A DNA stretch of 64,000 nt from Pagrus major. Its lineage: Eukaryota; Chordata; Actinopteri; Spariformes; Sparidae. The notes under the pieces are model-generated. The model worked only from the letters and a program-made list of their open reading frames with translations. It was not told the DNA's origin and made no database searches. The DNA lies in contig NC_133232.1 in the NCBI RefSeq assembly GCF_040436345.1, positions 25,822,315 to 25,886,314 of the forward strand, written 5' to 3'. Below, piece after piece: positions 1 through 10,687 of the stretch (positions within the stretch are counted from its first letter, which is position 1; every line of letters starts with the position of its first letter). The position numbers were made by a program, and so were the translations under genes.

Positions 1-711
1 ACCGGTTTCCAGGTTTAATAGGCTTTTGCAATCTTTCGATATATAAAGTCAATGATATCAAATATAGGACAATTTCTTCCTTTAACTTGCAGTCCCACAT
101 TTATGATAACTAACTAGTGTACTCTCTGACATGTTTAAATGTCTTTTCAATTGTGTCCATGAATTTCACTCTGCTTCCCGCATTTTCACTCAACTTTACA
201 ATTAAATGTAAATTGGTGCATCAGAATTGTTCCATATGCACACAACAATTACGAGAATGGGCTAGGATTTGATCTTGACACTGTTAGGAACACTTACATA
301 GTATTCATCTCACTCGGGTGTAGTCAGCGATGATAACTCTTCATGGAGACCAGTGACTTGCGTGAAGACCACGCTCTTCCATTGTCCCTCGCCTAGAGTC
401 GTGGAAAAACAGAAAAAGAAACAGTGTCAGGTGAACTGCGACCTGATCCTTGCTGCGCGTTATTTTATACTCTGGTATTTATTGATGGTGCTGAAACCAT
501 ATCAACCCTTGGCTCCGGCTCTCATCACTGATGTGCAATAAAGCAGTTTCACGGAGGTAAATACACACTGGTATGTGTAACATTAATTTCCCCTCTGCAT
601 TTGTATTGATCATGTATTTATGTTTGGATCTTACTGTTGCTTGGGCTATGATGTTTCTGTCTTTCTCATTAGAGTACTCAATTATTCAAGTCTTTTGTAA
701 TACCTACAGTT
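1..711. other. Non-coding sequence upstream of V1 promoter
   Basis: No convincing gene is visible here. The stretch is A+T-rich and probably is the interval between V1 and a preceding variable exon outside the window. A half site GGTGCTGAA at about 487-495 resembles the right half of the RE1-like motif found in later intervals, but the CTGTCC half is absent. Short open frames here show no family resemblance. Confidence 0.6.
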
Positions 712-736
712 CACTCACAGTGTCGCTGTCCACTAG
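712..736 (+). promoter_or_regulatory. CSE (promoter element) of V1
   Basis: CACTCACAGTGTCGCT followed by GTCCACTAG lies about 225 bp upstream of the V1 ATG. It matches the conserved sequence element found before every variable exon here and retains the CGCT core known from mammalian protocadherin promoters, where CTCF binds. Confidence 0.8.
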
Positions 737-936
737 CTTTACTTAATGTTAGATTATGTTGCCCTACACGGTGCACATTTCCAGATCCTGATAGATTCAT
801 CGTCGGTTAAAAACGGTGAAGTCGCACCATTTATAGTCGGACTAGCCCTTGTTATTTAACGAGGATTCCGGCTGTCTGTGTATTTTTATTTTACAAGACT
901 TGTTTGTGGTGGATTCGGCCCTGGTCTTGCCTGACA

Positions 937-3336
937 ATGGGACACAAAGCATTTTCAGCGCTCCGCCTGGTCACCTCGTTTGGATTATTTCTTCTGGCGC
1001 TGCAAATCGTCTGTGGCGATGTGTCTTATTCTTTTCCGGAAGAAATGAAACGCGGCTCTGTTGTTGGAAATATAGCGAAAGACCTAGGAATTGAGGTCGG
1101 CAAACTGGGTGCTCGAAAGGCTCGTATTGATGCAGACGGGAACAGCAAACGCTATTGTGACATTAATCTGAGTACAGGGGATATCATTGTTGCCGATAGG
1201 ATTGACAGAGAAGGCCTTTGTGGCAAAAAGGCATCTTGCGTTTTAAAGCAAGAACTTGTTTTGGAGAATCCTCTAGAGCTGCACCGCATCAGTGTTCACG
1301 TTCAAGATATCAACGATAATTCACCACAGTTTAAAAAGAATACAATAAAATTTGAAATTAGAGAATCGGCAATGAAAGGAAGTCGCTACCGTCTAGATGA
1401 GGCCCACGATGCAGATGTTGGACAAAACGCTATCCAGGGCTATAGTATCGAAGCAAATGAAAACTTCAGATTGAATGTTATTGCAAAAAGCGGAGGAGGG
1501 AAATACAGCGAGTTAGTTTTAGAGAAGGAGCTGGATAGAGAACAACAGCAGGAGCTAAAGATTGTGCTTGTGGCAACAGACGGAGGCACACCTCAGAGAT
1601 CAGGTACTGCAGTCATTCATGTAGCTGTGCTGGATGCTAATGATAACGCCCCAGTGTTCAGCCAAGCCGTTTATAAAGCCAGTCTGCCTGAAAATTCTGC
1701 TTTAGACACTGTAGTGGTCACAGTGAGCGCAACTGATGCAGATGAGGGAATTAATGGAGAGGTGACTTATGAATTTGATCACATTTCAGATGAAAGTAAT
1801 AACGTATTTTCTCTTGATCAGACAACTGGTGAAGTGAAAGTCAGTGGATCAATAGATTATGAGGAGCTGTCCGCCTATGAAATGCAAATTACAGCCAAAG
1901 ATGGGCTTGGATTAGTGTCATCCTCTACATTGATAATTGATATAACCGATGTAAATGACAACGCCCCTCTTACATTCATTAAATCGCTGACTAACCCCAT
2001 ACCTGAGAACGTGTCACCTGGTACAGAGGTGGGCATCATTAACGTGCAGGACAGAGACTCAGAGAGTAACGGACAGGTCCGCTGCTCCATTCAGCAAGGA
2101 GCCCCTTTTAAGTTGGTTCCTTCTATTAAAAACTATTATTCTCTGGTGACCACCGGACAACTGGACCGTGAACTAGTGTCTGATTACAACATCACAATCA
2201 CTGCCACCGACGAGGGCTCTCCTCCTCTGTCCTCCTCTAAAACTGTTCAGTTATCTGTAGCAGACATCAACGACAACCCACCTGTGTTTGAGGAACAGTC
2301 GTACAGCGCATATGTGAGTGAAAATAACAAACCCGGCTCCACTTTATGTTCCGTTACTGCTCGAGACCCCGACTGGAGACAAAACGGTACAGTGATTTAT
2401 TCTCTGTTACCCGGTGAGGTGAACGGTGCCCCGGTGTCCTCATATCTGTCTGTTAACGGAGACACGGGGGTGATCCACGCTGTGAGGTCGTTTGATTATG
2501 AACAGTTCAGGAGTTTTAAAGTGCAGGTGATGGCCAGAGACAACGGTTCTCCTCCTCTCAGCAGCAACGTGACCGTCAGTGTGTTCGTATCGGATGTGAA
2601 TGACAACTCTCCTCAGATACTGTACCCCGCCCCGGAGGGCAACTCCTTCATGACCGAGCTGGTCCCCAAAGCTGCACACGGAGGCTCTCTGGTGTCCAAA
2701 GTGATAGCGGTGGACGCGGACTCCGGACAGAACGCCTGGCTGTCCTATCACATAGTGAGATCCACTGATCCGGGACTTTTCAGTATTGGTGTCCACAGCG
2801 GAGAGATCCGGACACAGCGGGACATTTCTGAATCTGACAGCATGAAACAAAACCTTATTGTGGCAGTGAAAGATAACGGACAGCCCTCTCTCTCTGCCAC
2901 CTGTTCCATGTATTTACTTATTTCTGATAACTTGGCTGAGGTGCCAGAACTGAAGGACATTTCTTATGATGAGAAGAATTCTAAACTGACCTCTTATCTG
3001 ATCATCGCGCTGGTGTCTGTGTCCACCTTTTTCCTGACCTTCATCATCATCATCCTGGGTGTGAGGTTTTGTCGCAGGAGAAAGCCCAGACTGTTGTTTG
3101 ATGGAGCAGTCGCCATCCCCAGCGCTTATCTCCCTCCTAATTACGCAGATGTTGACGGCACAGGAACTTTACGCAGCGCTTACAATTATGACGCATACCT
3201 GACAACAGGATCTAGAACAAGTGACTTTAAGTTTGTGACATCTTACAATGACAACACACTGCCTGCTGACCAGACTCTGAGGAAAAGTCCATCAGACTTT
3301 GCTGATGTCTTTGGAGATTGTGATGGTTCTCCTGAG
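937..3336 (+). CDS. Protocadherin gamma-type variable exon V1 (group A)
   Basis: Encodes a neuronal homophilic adhesion protein: signal peptide (about residues 1-27, ending VCG before DVSYSF), EC1-EC6, membrane helix ([20 protein letters not shown]) and an 85-90 residue tail. EC boundaries are marked by the calcium motifs DINDN, DANDN, DVNDN, DINDN, DVNDN; LDRE and DADxG motifs are intact. EC1 has the clustered-protocadherin Cys-x5-Cys (CGKKASC). The open frame extends upstream only through non-ATG codons, so the first ATG at 937 is chosen; it gives 800 exon-coded residues. The exon ends at GAG before GTAGGA (phase 0) and is expected to splice to constant exons outside the window. EC3 resembles that of group E ([13 protein letters not shown]-like), while EC1-EC2 are distinct. 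Unique marker: YHIVR in EC6 where most copies have YHIVK. Confidence 0.95.
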
Positions 3337-3719
3337 GTAGGAACAAGTGTCACATAACGTTTGACTGCATCCTAATGGTCCAGCTAGTAAAAGAGATGAA
3401 TCAGAATACAAATTAAAACTGATGGCACGGTTATAATTTGTACGCTCCTTTATCTTTTTTTGAAGATCATTTAAAATGTAACATCCATTTGAGTTGAAGT
3501 TACCTCGTATAGATTACTTTAACTGGTTTCTAAACCCACACACTGCATGATAACGCATCAAGATTTACTGTGGAATGCAGATCTTTGACATTATGTGGTA
3601 ATCCGAGTAGAGGGCTGTTGATATATTTTGCATCCTTTCCCTAAAAGCAGTCTATTTGTTAACACAGCATCTGTGTTTCTGCCTGTGTCTTCTCAATAGA
3701 GCAGCAGCTTGTTCTTTGT

Positions 3720-3740
3720 GTCTCTGTCCTTGGTGCTGAA
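3720..3740 (-). promoter_or_regulatory. RE1/NRSE-like site, interval V1-V2
   Basis: Plus strand reads CTGTCCTTGGTGCTGAA over its last 17 bases. By my count 18 of 21 positions agree with the recalled REST consensus. Its flanks are homologous to those of the sites at 39969 and 43766. Confidence 0.65.
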
Positions 3741-3919
3741 TCATGCTCTTGCTTTTGTGAAGCATTGTCAGGAGCAACTTATCTCCATCTTCTACATTTT
3801 CACCTTTCAAGCCTTTTGCTTCACATTTTCACTTACATTTGTCTTCCTGAACCTGTGCTCCATTTTGTCCTAAACATGTGGATGTGTTATTATATCTACA
3901 CTTTGCTATAAAGTGAGAA

Positions 3920-3936
3920 AAAAAAAAAAAAATAGG
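3920..3936 (+). repeat. Poly(A) tract
   Basis: A run of about 15 A within the D-like interval. A similar A run sits at the homologous place near 21646, followed in both by TCACAT-AGTGAAA-type sequence, so it is inherited with the interval and is not a retroposon tail. Confidence 0.7.
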
Positions 3937-4471
3937 AAAAGAAAAAGTCACATCAGTGAAATTAGTTGAACGTTGTTCTTTGGTCATTGAGTAATATTTC
4001 TTTATTGTAGTTGTATCTTATTAACCAATAACTTGTATTTACTTGTGTTAATGTTACTTATTCTATATTATAGAAAGTATTGTTATTCCTCCTTTGTTTT
4101 AAATCCTACAGTAAAGTTGAAGTGAAAAACATATTATTTTTCCTCCAGTGCTGTCACTCCATTGTTTCTTTTTTGTTTTTGTAAGCAACATGTATCTGTT
4201 AATTAGATCTTGTTATGCAATTCAAGTTGTCTTTGGAGGATGTTGGAGGCAGAATTGTGCCTGTTTCTTGATTAGATATTGAAATCTATTTTATTTTGTT
4301 GAGTGAGTGTGTGTGTGTGAGAGAGAGTGGGCATCTTACATTTCTTACCATAAAAGTGGTTCATTACACCTTTTTTAGATACCTTATTAAAATCAGTTTT
4401 TACTAAAACATGACCAAATGACTTTATAATGTGTTAAGACTCACTTTTGAAAAACTGTTTTGTTTCATTTT

Positions 4472-4496
4472 TACTCACGGTGTCACTAAAGACCAG
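4472..4496 (+). promoter_or_regulatory. Orphan CSE (relic promoter, no exon follows)
   Basis: TACTCACGGTGTCACTAAAG then ACCAG. The flanks (GAAAAACTGTTTTGTTTCAT before, CTAAGGAATCAAATATTCAG after, then TGCTCTGCACAC and GCCTTCACTACAGATGA) match the promoter blocks of V6, V8, V9 and V10. In those copies the ATG follows about 200 bp later; here no signal peptide or EC1 follows. Confidence 0.75.
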
Positions 4497-5774
4497 CTAA
4501 GGAATCAAATATTCAGTGTGCTCTGCACACATTGGATTGGCCACCCATGTATTCTGTAAAGCCTTCACTACAGATGAGGGATGCTTAAAAAGGCATGTAT
4601 TTTGATTAAGAATTTGACATTTGATGACTACCCAACGCTTGAATAATAGCTTTGTGATGGTAGTTGCATAAATCTTAAGACGTCATTGTATGATGACTGA
4701 ACTGGTGCTACTTCACTTCATAATCAGTGGTGTTTACTGACCCTTTGTAGTCTTGACTTATTCTTTTTTCTTGAGCAAGCAGAGCAGTTGCACAGCGGCT
4801 TCGAATTCTGTTCAGTTTACACTTTTTCTTTCAACTGATTATGTGTGTTTGTGTCCATACTGGCTTAGAGGGAGTGGTTTACTACAGGATAACTGTTGTA
4901 TAGAATAGTTACACTCTTCTTCATGACAATATGATGGGTTGATTATGTTTTCTGTTTATTCCAGGACACATCTTTAACAATACAACATGTTGTGGACATA
5001 ACTAACCATGAGACTGGACAGCATTTTGACGATCACTGTAGTTTTTTGCCTCTATAATTTTCATGCTGCAACTAAGTGGAGTAATGATGGCCTTGGCCTG
5101 TTTTATTGCCTTTGTATTCACTTATTGTGTGATCTGGTGATCAGGTGGACTTTAAGAAATTCCAAACTGCTGTTCAAACTTGATCACAACATACAATGAA
5201 CTTATCGACAATTGTTGGATTTCACTATTTAGTCAAGATACTTGTTGCAATTTACTTTATTTTCTGTTGGCAAATGACATTGAGTTATATAAAATAAGCT
5301 CTTGCCTTTGTCCAAGTGAGTCTCATCATTTAGAAATGAAAAGTGTGAGTCACATCATGAAGTCCTTTGACACTAATGATTTATTTTAATAGAAAACATT
5401 TGTAAACTGATGTTATAATGTTGCATCACTATTCCATCTATTCGGGAGATTTTGATCAACTATCTACACAGCAACACTGTACATTACTGTAAGTTTTGAC
5501 AGTAAAATACACAGCTATAGTCCATTATTGAGTGTGATTATGTTTTTTGTTGTATTTTTTAGGTTGTTATGGTGGCCTTTTTCATAAGTTCAAAGAAATA
5601 ATTTGGATATCTTTCAGCTAAAGTTTAAGCTAGTAAATGCTCTTTGTATAGCACACACCTGAAAACCCCCCAGCATATACTTAATTAAATGCACTTATAA
5701 ACAATGTTTCCACTGCAAAAATATTGAAGCTAGCTTGTTCCATGTTTCCCTTATATGACGCCTTCTGTCACTTC

Positions 5775-5797
5775 TTTGTCCCTGCATGTGGTGCTAA
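5775..5797 (-). promoter_or_regulatory. Degraded RE1-like site
   Basis: TTGTCCCTGCATGTGGTGCT resembles the RE1-like motif with changed spacing between the TGTCC and GGTGCT halves. It lies where an RE1 would be expected ahead of the V2 promoter. Probably non-functional. Confidence 0.3.
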
Positions 5798-6308
5798 ATT
5801 GAGTCATGCTGATTACAAGTCAGAGATGGGTCATACTGATGAGCATTGTGTTTCATTAACCTCACTTTATTTACTTTAGTTTTTGACACAATTTTCTGTG
5901 GCATTTTTAATGGAGTTAATCAGAGTGTTTGTGCACACAGTATTTCATTATTGAACCAAATTGTGATGGATTATATTTTCAATGAACAATCAAATGTAGC
6001 AGTTGGTAAAGTGGAGTTCAGTGTCTTTTGTGATATAGCATATATTAAGGGTTGATTTGTTTCACAGTTTATGAAGAACACAATGCAAAATCAGTTTTTC
6101 AGTAGTTTCTGAATATCACTGGAGCCTCTGCAGATAAGGCAATCACAACAGTTTGAGTTTTGTCATTTATAGTGATGATCATATTGAACAATCTTTATAA
6201 TGTTGTCATTATGAGATACAAATAATGACTGATAAACAATAGGTTTTGCCTTGATATTGCCATTGAAGTTGTCAACTTGTTTTAGTTTGCAGTGCTATAA
6301 CTGACTGA

Positions 6309-6333
6309 AACTCTTGGTGTCACTGTGCACCAA
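6309..6333 (+). promoter_or_regulatory. CSE of V2
   Basis: AACTCTTGGTGTCACTGTGC then ACCAA, 222 bp before the V2 ATG. The core is CACT where V1 and group C have CGCT. Confidence 0.75.
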
Positions 6334-6530
6334 CAAAGGCCCAAAGTGTCCGCTGCTTCATCCATTCTTTTCCACCATTGCAAGGCGTTATTGTGTGCGG
6401 TGTGTCTGTAGGTTGCGGAGGGTACAAAAGGCCGACATCGTGATGATATTTGGATAGTTAATTACAACGTGGAATATAACCGTCTTTTATCACTTCGACT
6501 GGCAAGGGAAGGATCAACGCTTGGCCGATC

Positions 6531-8933
6531 ATGAGGAATACAGTGCACCGAGGATTTTCTATGATTCGCTGTTGTGTTTTTCTCCTTTTCATCAGCCTGC
6601 ATTTCGCGTATGGAGATGTGAGCTACTCTGTCGCAGAGGAGATGAAACGCGGGTTTGTAATTGGAAATATAGGCAAAGATCTCGGCCTCGGGATTGCCAC
6701 ACTTTCCTCGCGTAAAGCTCGCATTGACACGGACAGGAATGACAAGCGGTATTGTGATATTAATCTGAGCACTGGAGATTTGATTGTTACTGACAGGATC
6801 GACAGAGAAGGCCTTTGTGGTAAGAAGGCGACTTGCGTTTTAAAAGAGGAGCTTGTTTTGGAAAACCCTTTAGAGCTTCATCGTATCAGCATCCATGTGC
6901 AAGATATAAACGACAACGCCCCGCAGTTTAGTGAGGATTTGATTTCATTTGAAATTAGAGAATCAGCTGACAAAGGAGCTAAATTCCCACTCACTGAAGC
7001 CCATGATGCAGATATCGGTACAAATACTGTACAGCGCTACAACTTACAAAATAATGAGCATTTCACCATTAATGTAGCTACAGAGGGCGGTGGAAGAAAG
7101 CACTCGGAATTGGTTCTGGTAAAAGAATTAGACCGAGAGCAAGAGAAAGAACTGAAACTATTGCTTACAGCTGTAGATGGTGGTTCTCCACAGAGATCAG
7201 GTACTGCGACCATTCACGTCACCGTGCTGGATGCTAATGATAACGCCCCAGTGTTCAGCCAGGTCGTTTATAAAGCAAGTCTGCCTGAAAACTCTCCTTT
7301 AGATACAGTAGTTGTTACAGTGAGCGCTACTGATGCAGACGAGGGACCCAATGGTGATATTACATACAACTTTGATCATTTATCTGATGACCATGTCTCT
7401 TTGTTCTCCCTTGATCATAAGACCGGAGAGATAAGAGTCATCGGCTCTATCGATTATGAGACTGAGACCTCCATTGAACTGCGAGTAAGAGCAAAAGACG
7501 GACCAGGTCTTACCTCGTATAGTTCAGTAATTATAGATATAACAGATGTCAATGACAACCCACCTGTTATTAGTTTGAAATCACTGACTAACCCCATACC
7601 TGAGAACGTGTCACCTGGTACAGAGGTGGGCATCATTAATGTGCAGGACAGAGACTCAGAGAGTAACAAACAGGTCCGCTGCTCCATTCAGCAAGGAGCC
7701 CCTTTTAAGTTGGTTCCTTCTATTAAAAACTATTATTCTCTGGTGACCACCGGACAACTGGACCGTGAACGAGTGTCTGATTACAACATCACAATCACTG
7801 CCAGTGACGAGGGCTCTCCACCTCTGTCCTCCTCTAAAACCGTTCAGTTATCTGTAGCAGACATCAACGACAACCCACCTGTGTTTGAGGAACAGTCGTA
7901 CAGCGCATATGTGAGTGAAAATAACAAACCTGGCTCCACTTTATGTTCCGTTACTGCTCGAGACCCCGACTGGAGACAAAACGGTACAGTGATTTATTCT
8001 CTGTTACCCGGTGAGGTGAACGGTGCCCCGGTGTCCTCCTATCTGTCTGTTAACGGAGACACGGGGGTGATCCACGCTGTGAGGTCGTTTGATTATGAAC
8101 AGTTCAGGAGTTTTAAAGTGCAGGTGATGGCCAGAGACAACGGTTCTCCTCCTCTCAGCAGCAACGTGACCGTCAGTGTGTTCATATCGGATGTAAATGA
8201 CAACTCTCCTCAGATACTGTACCCCGCCCCGGAGGGCAACTCCTTCATGACCGAGCTTGTCCCCAAAGCTGCACACGGAGGCTCTCTGGTGTCCAAAGTG
8301 ATAGCGGTGGACGCGGACTCCGGACAGAACGCCTGGCTGTCATATCATATTGTAAAATCCACTGATCCGGGACTTTTCAGTATTGGTGTCCACAGCGGAG
8401 AGATCCGGACACAGCGGGACATTTCTGAATCTGACAGCATGAAACAGAACCTTATTGTGGCAGTGAAAGATAACGGACAGCCCTCTCTCTCTGCCACCTG
8501 TTCCATGTATTTACTTATTTCTGATAACTTGGCTGAGGTGCCAGAACTGAAGGACATTTCTTATGATGAGAAGAATTCCAAACTGACTTCTTATCTGATC
8601 ATCGCGCTGGTGTCTGTGTCCACCTTTTTCCTGACCTTCATCATCATCATCCTGGGTGTGAGGTTTTGTCGCAGGAGAAAGCCCAGACTGCTGTTTGATG
8701 GAGCAGTCGCCATCCCCAGCGCTTATCTCCCTCCTAATTACGCAGATGTTGACGGCACAGGAACTTTACGCAGCGCTTACAACTATGACGCATACCTGAC
8801 AACAGGATCTAGAACCAGTGACTTTAAGTTTGTGACATCTTACAATGACAACACACTGCCCGCTGACCAGACTCTGAGGAAAAGTCCATCAGACTTTGCT
8901 GATGTGTTTGGAGATTGTGATGGTTCTCTTGAG
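6531..8933 (+). CDS. Protocadherin gamma-type variable exon V2 (group B)
   Basis: Codes for 801 residues up to the donor GAG|GTAGGA. The ATG at 6531 gives a 28-residue signal sequence ending HFAYG; an in-frame ATG at 6561 would give a shorter and equally plausible one ([18 protein letters not shown]). Mature protein starts [15 protein letters not shown]1 carries CGKKATC. EC2-EC3 are the only copy of their type in the window (for example the EC3 stretch [20 protein letters not shown]), so V2 probably adds its own recognition specificity. From the EC4 start ([14 protein letters not shown]) to the end it is almost the same as the other exons. Private changes include DRERVSDY in EC4 (others DRELVSDY), TASDEG (others TATDEG), and GSLEV at the donor where others have GSPEV. 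The 3' flank is homologous to that of V3 and V4. Confidence 0.95.
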
Positions 8934-10687
8934 GTAGGAATGTTAAACATTTGATTGATCATATGGATCTTTTTATTAGAAAAATTGCTACTCACTTTTT
9001 CACTTCTTCAAATGTGAAAAAGCATTTTACCACAATAGGTATAAGTTTGGTGCATGTTGGCCATTTGTGCTTTTATGATATGATTTTATCTGCCTCATTT
9101 GTTTCAGTAACAGTTATGCTGAATTCCTTTTCCTTCTTTGAACCACAAGCATCTTATATCAGCGATCAGCCTGTTATGATGTGCAGTTTGCTTTGTTGTA
9201 CAGTAGTTTTCCACAGTTGCCTGTGGGCCTATCTTTATTGCATTTCCTTAATTGAAAAGACTTCATGACAGTATTGTTACTGTGGGTTTTGAATCTTGGC
9301 ACATTTGTTCACTCTTCATTTAGTTTTTTCTCATAAAAGGCTTAGTTATTGCCACCATGTTAAAAGGGATTGCATTTTTAATGATCGAAAACGTTTAAAT
9401 TGTTGGTATTTTCCTCTAATTTAAGTGTACAGGTATAGTTTTAATGTGTCTTGGTCTCAGTGCTTGTTATTGTGTGTATGATTTTTCAGATTGAGGCTTT
9501 CTTTCCTTTGTCATAGGAAATCCCCCATATCTTTTAAATCACATTAGTGGTTATACTTTTAGGTTTTGTTGGCTTTCATCTATGTCGCCCATCTTCGTTC
9601 TTTTCCTCCAGTGCAATGCTTCTCAGATTCGATGAGTCTTCATGTTTAACAAATTCGTCATAGTTTCTCTCTATATTTTTGATGTCATCTTCAAAGTTAT
9701 CTCCCATACACTCTGCTACCTATTTCCTGTTTACATATATGCTAATTAACTTACTGGTGTTACAGTGATATAGAATTCGTCTCCAATATCAGCTGCATTT
9801 TGCAGTAAAGTTGACCGGTTCGCCCAACTTGTTGACTTTTGTAAATACAAATATATTCTACATAACCTTTTAATTGTGTTGAGGATAGTGATTCAAATTA
9901 TCCAATTTTGTTTTTTTGTGCCCTTAACAACTTATTAATTTCCCCTTGTCCTTTCACACTATTCAGTAATTAAATGTCAGTTCACAATAGTTTGTCTGAG
10001 GCTTCAATCATTCCTGTCAATTTTTAAACATTGTAGTTGATAATTCCACTATTTCAATGTTTTAGATAATTTGTCACAGGCGGTCTTTTTGTACACGATT
10101 TACAAATTTTCATAATTTGTGGCCAAAGTAGTTGGCTGAATAGCTGTCATGGCATTTCAGGAAACATTTAAGTGCACACATGTATTCTCTCAACACTAAA
10201 CTATATAGATTTTTTATTTTACATTAGGAATAAACTGTTCATGTTAATATGAGTCTATGTTTTCCCACCTAAAAAGCAGTGCTTAATATGAAGTACCCTG
10301 GGGAAATAATGCTGTGTTGGCCCCTTTTTTGTCTGATCCTCCTGACATATCTCAAAATACTGTATTTCAATTTATAATTTCCCTTGTAAATGACATACTT
10401 CTCATGCTATTTATATTGACTTGTAGCGACTTGGCTGTTAGTGGAAGTCTGCAGTTTCTATATTACACTCACGATGTCGCTATGCACCAGCTGTAAGAGA
10501 TTGTGTGTCGACATCCACCCACTGTTGTCGACGCATAACGTGACTGAAGGTGCAGCCGTTGATGGAGAGGCAGAGACCTGGTTTGGATTGTGCTGATTCT
10601 ACTTTAAATTCTTTGGTCTAAGTCGTATTTTTTGCGCTGTGTTCCTGTACACCGACAAGGGAACATTTACTGTTTCAGATCGGCGTC
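8934..10687. other. Interval V2-V3
   Basis: This 1754-bp stretch is the first of three closely related intervals (the others are 13070-14825 and 17211-18966). It holds the V3 CSE and 5' UTR. I see no RE1-like site. An open frame of 105 codons at 8951-9268 recurs in the copies but is cut short in the third, so I treat it as non-coding. Confidence 0.75.
10466..10490 (+). promoter_or_regulatory. CSE of V3
   Basis: CACTCACGATGTCGCTATGC then ACCAG, 222 bp before the ATG. Full CGCT core; identical in V4 and V5. Confidence 0.85.

Larger units (their letters stand above)
3337..6530. other. Long interval V1-V2 with relic promoter of a lost exon
   Basis: At 3.2 kb this is about twice the usual interval. 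In order it holds an RE1-like site (3720-3740), a block resembling D-type upstream DNA (about 3600-4583, including TCTTTGGAGGATGTTGGAGG near 4230, seen also near 40241 and 44041), an orphan CSE (4472-4496), about 1.2 kb with no recognisable exon, a degraded RE1-like site (about 5775-5797), and the V2 CSE (6309-6333). The order RE1, CSE, nothing, RE1, CSE, V2 suggests a deleted or decayed variable exon. Confidence 0.65.

Noticed and set aside
310-333. CACTCGGGTGTAGTC, resembling a CSE upstream of V1
   Set aside because: Only the first part matches; the TGTCxxT core and ACCA end are missing.
487-495. GGTGCTGAA half of an RE1 site
   Set aside because: The other half (CTGTCC) is absent at any usual spacing.
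2440-2850. Minus-strand open frames of about 70, 90 and 129-136 codons opposite EC5-EC6, repeated in most exons
   Set aside because: They are shadows of a conserved coding sequence. They recur because the sense strand is homogenised.
3920-3936. Poly(A) run as a possible retroposon tail or polyadenylation trace
   Set aside because: A similar run occurs at the homologous position near 21646, with matching flanks; no target duplication or source gene is seen.
5008-5199. 63-codon frame with a hydrophobic start in the region of the lost exon
   Set aside because: Considered as a leftover signal peptide, but it lies about 530 bp after the orphan CSE (about 200 expected), lacks the SYS-EEMKRG start, and shows no EC1 similarity.
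8951-9268. 105-codon open frame after V2, repeated after V3 and shorter after V4
   Set aside because: It begins just after the splice donor and persists only because the intervals are recent copies. The third copy stops after 68 codons, and there is no domain or coding signature.
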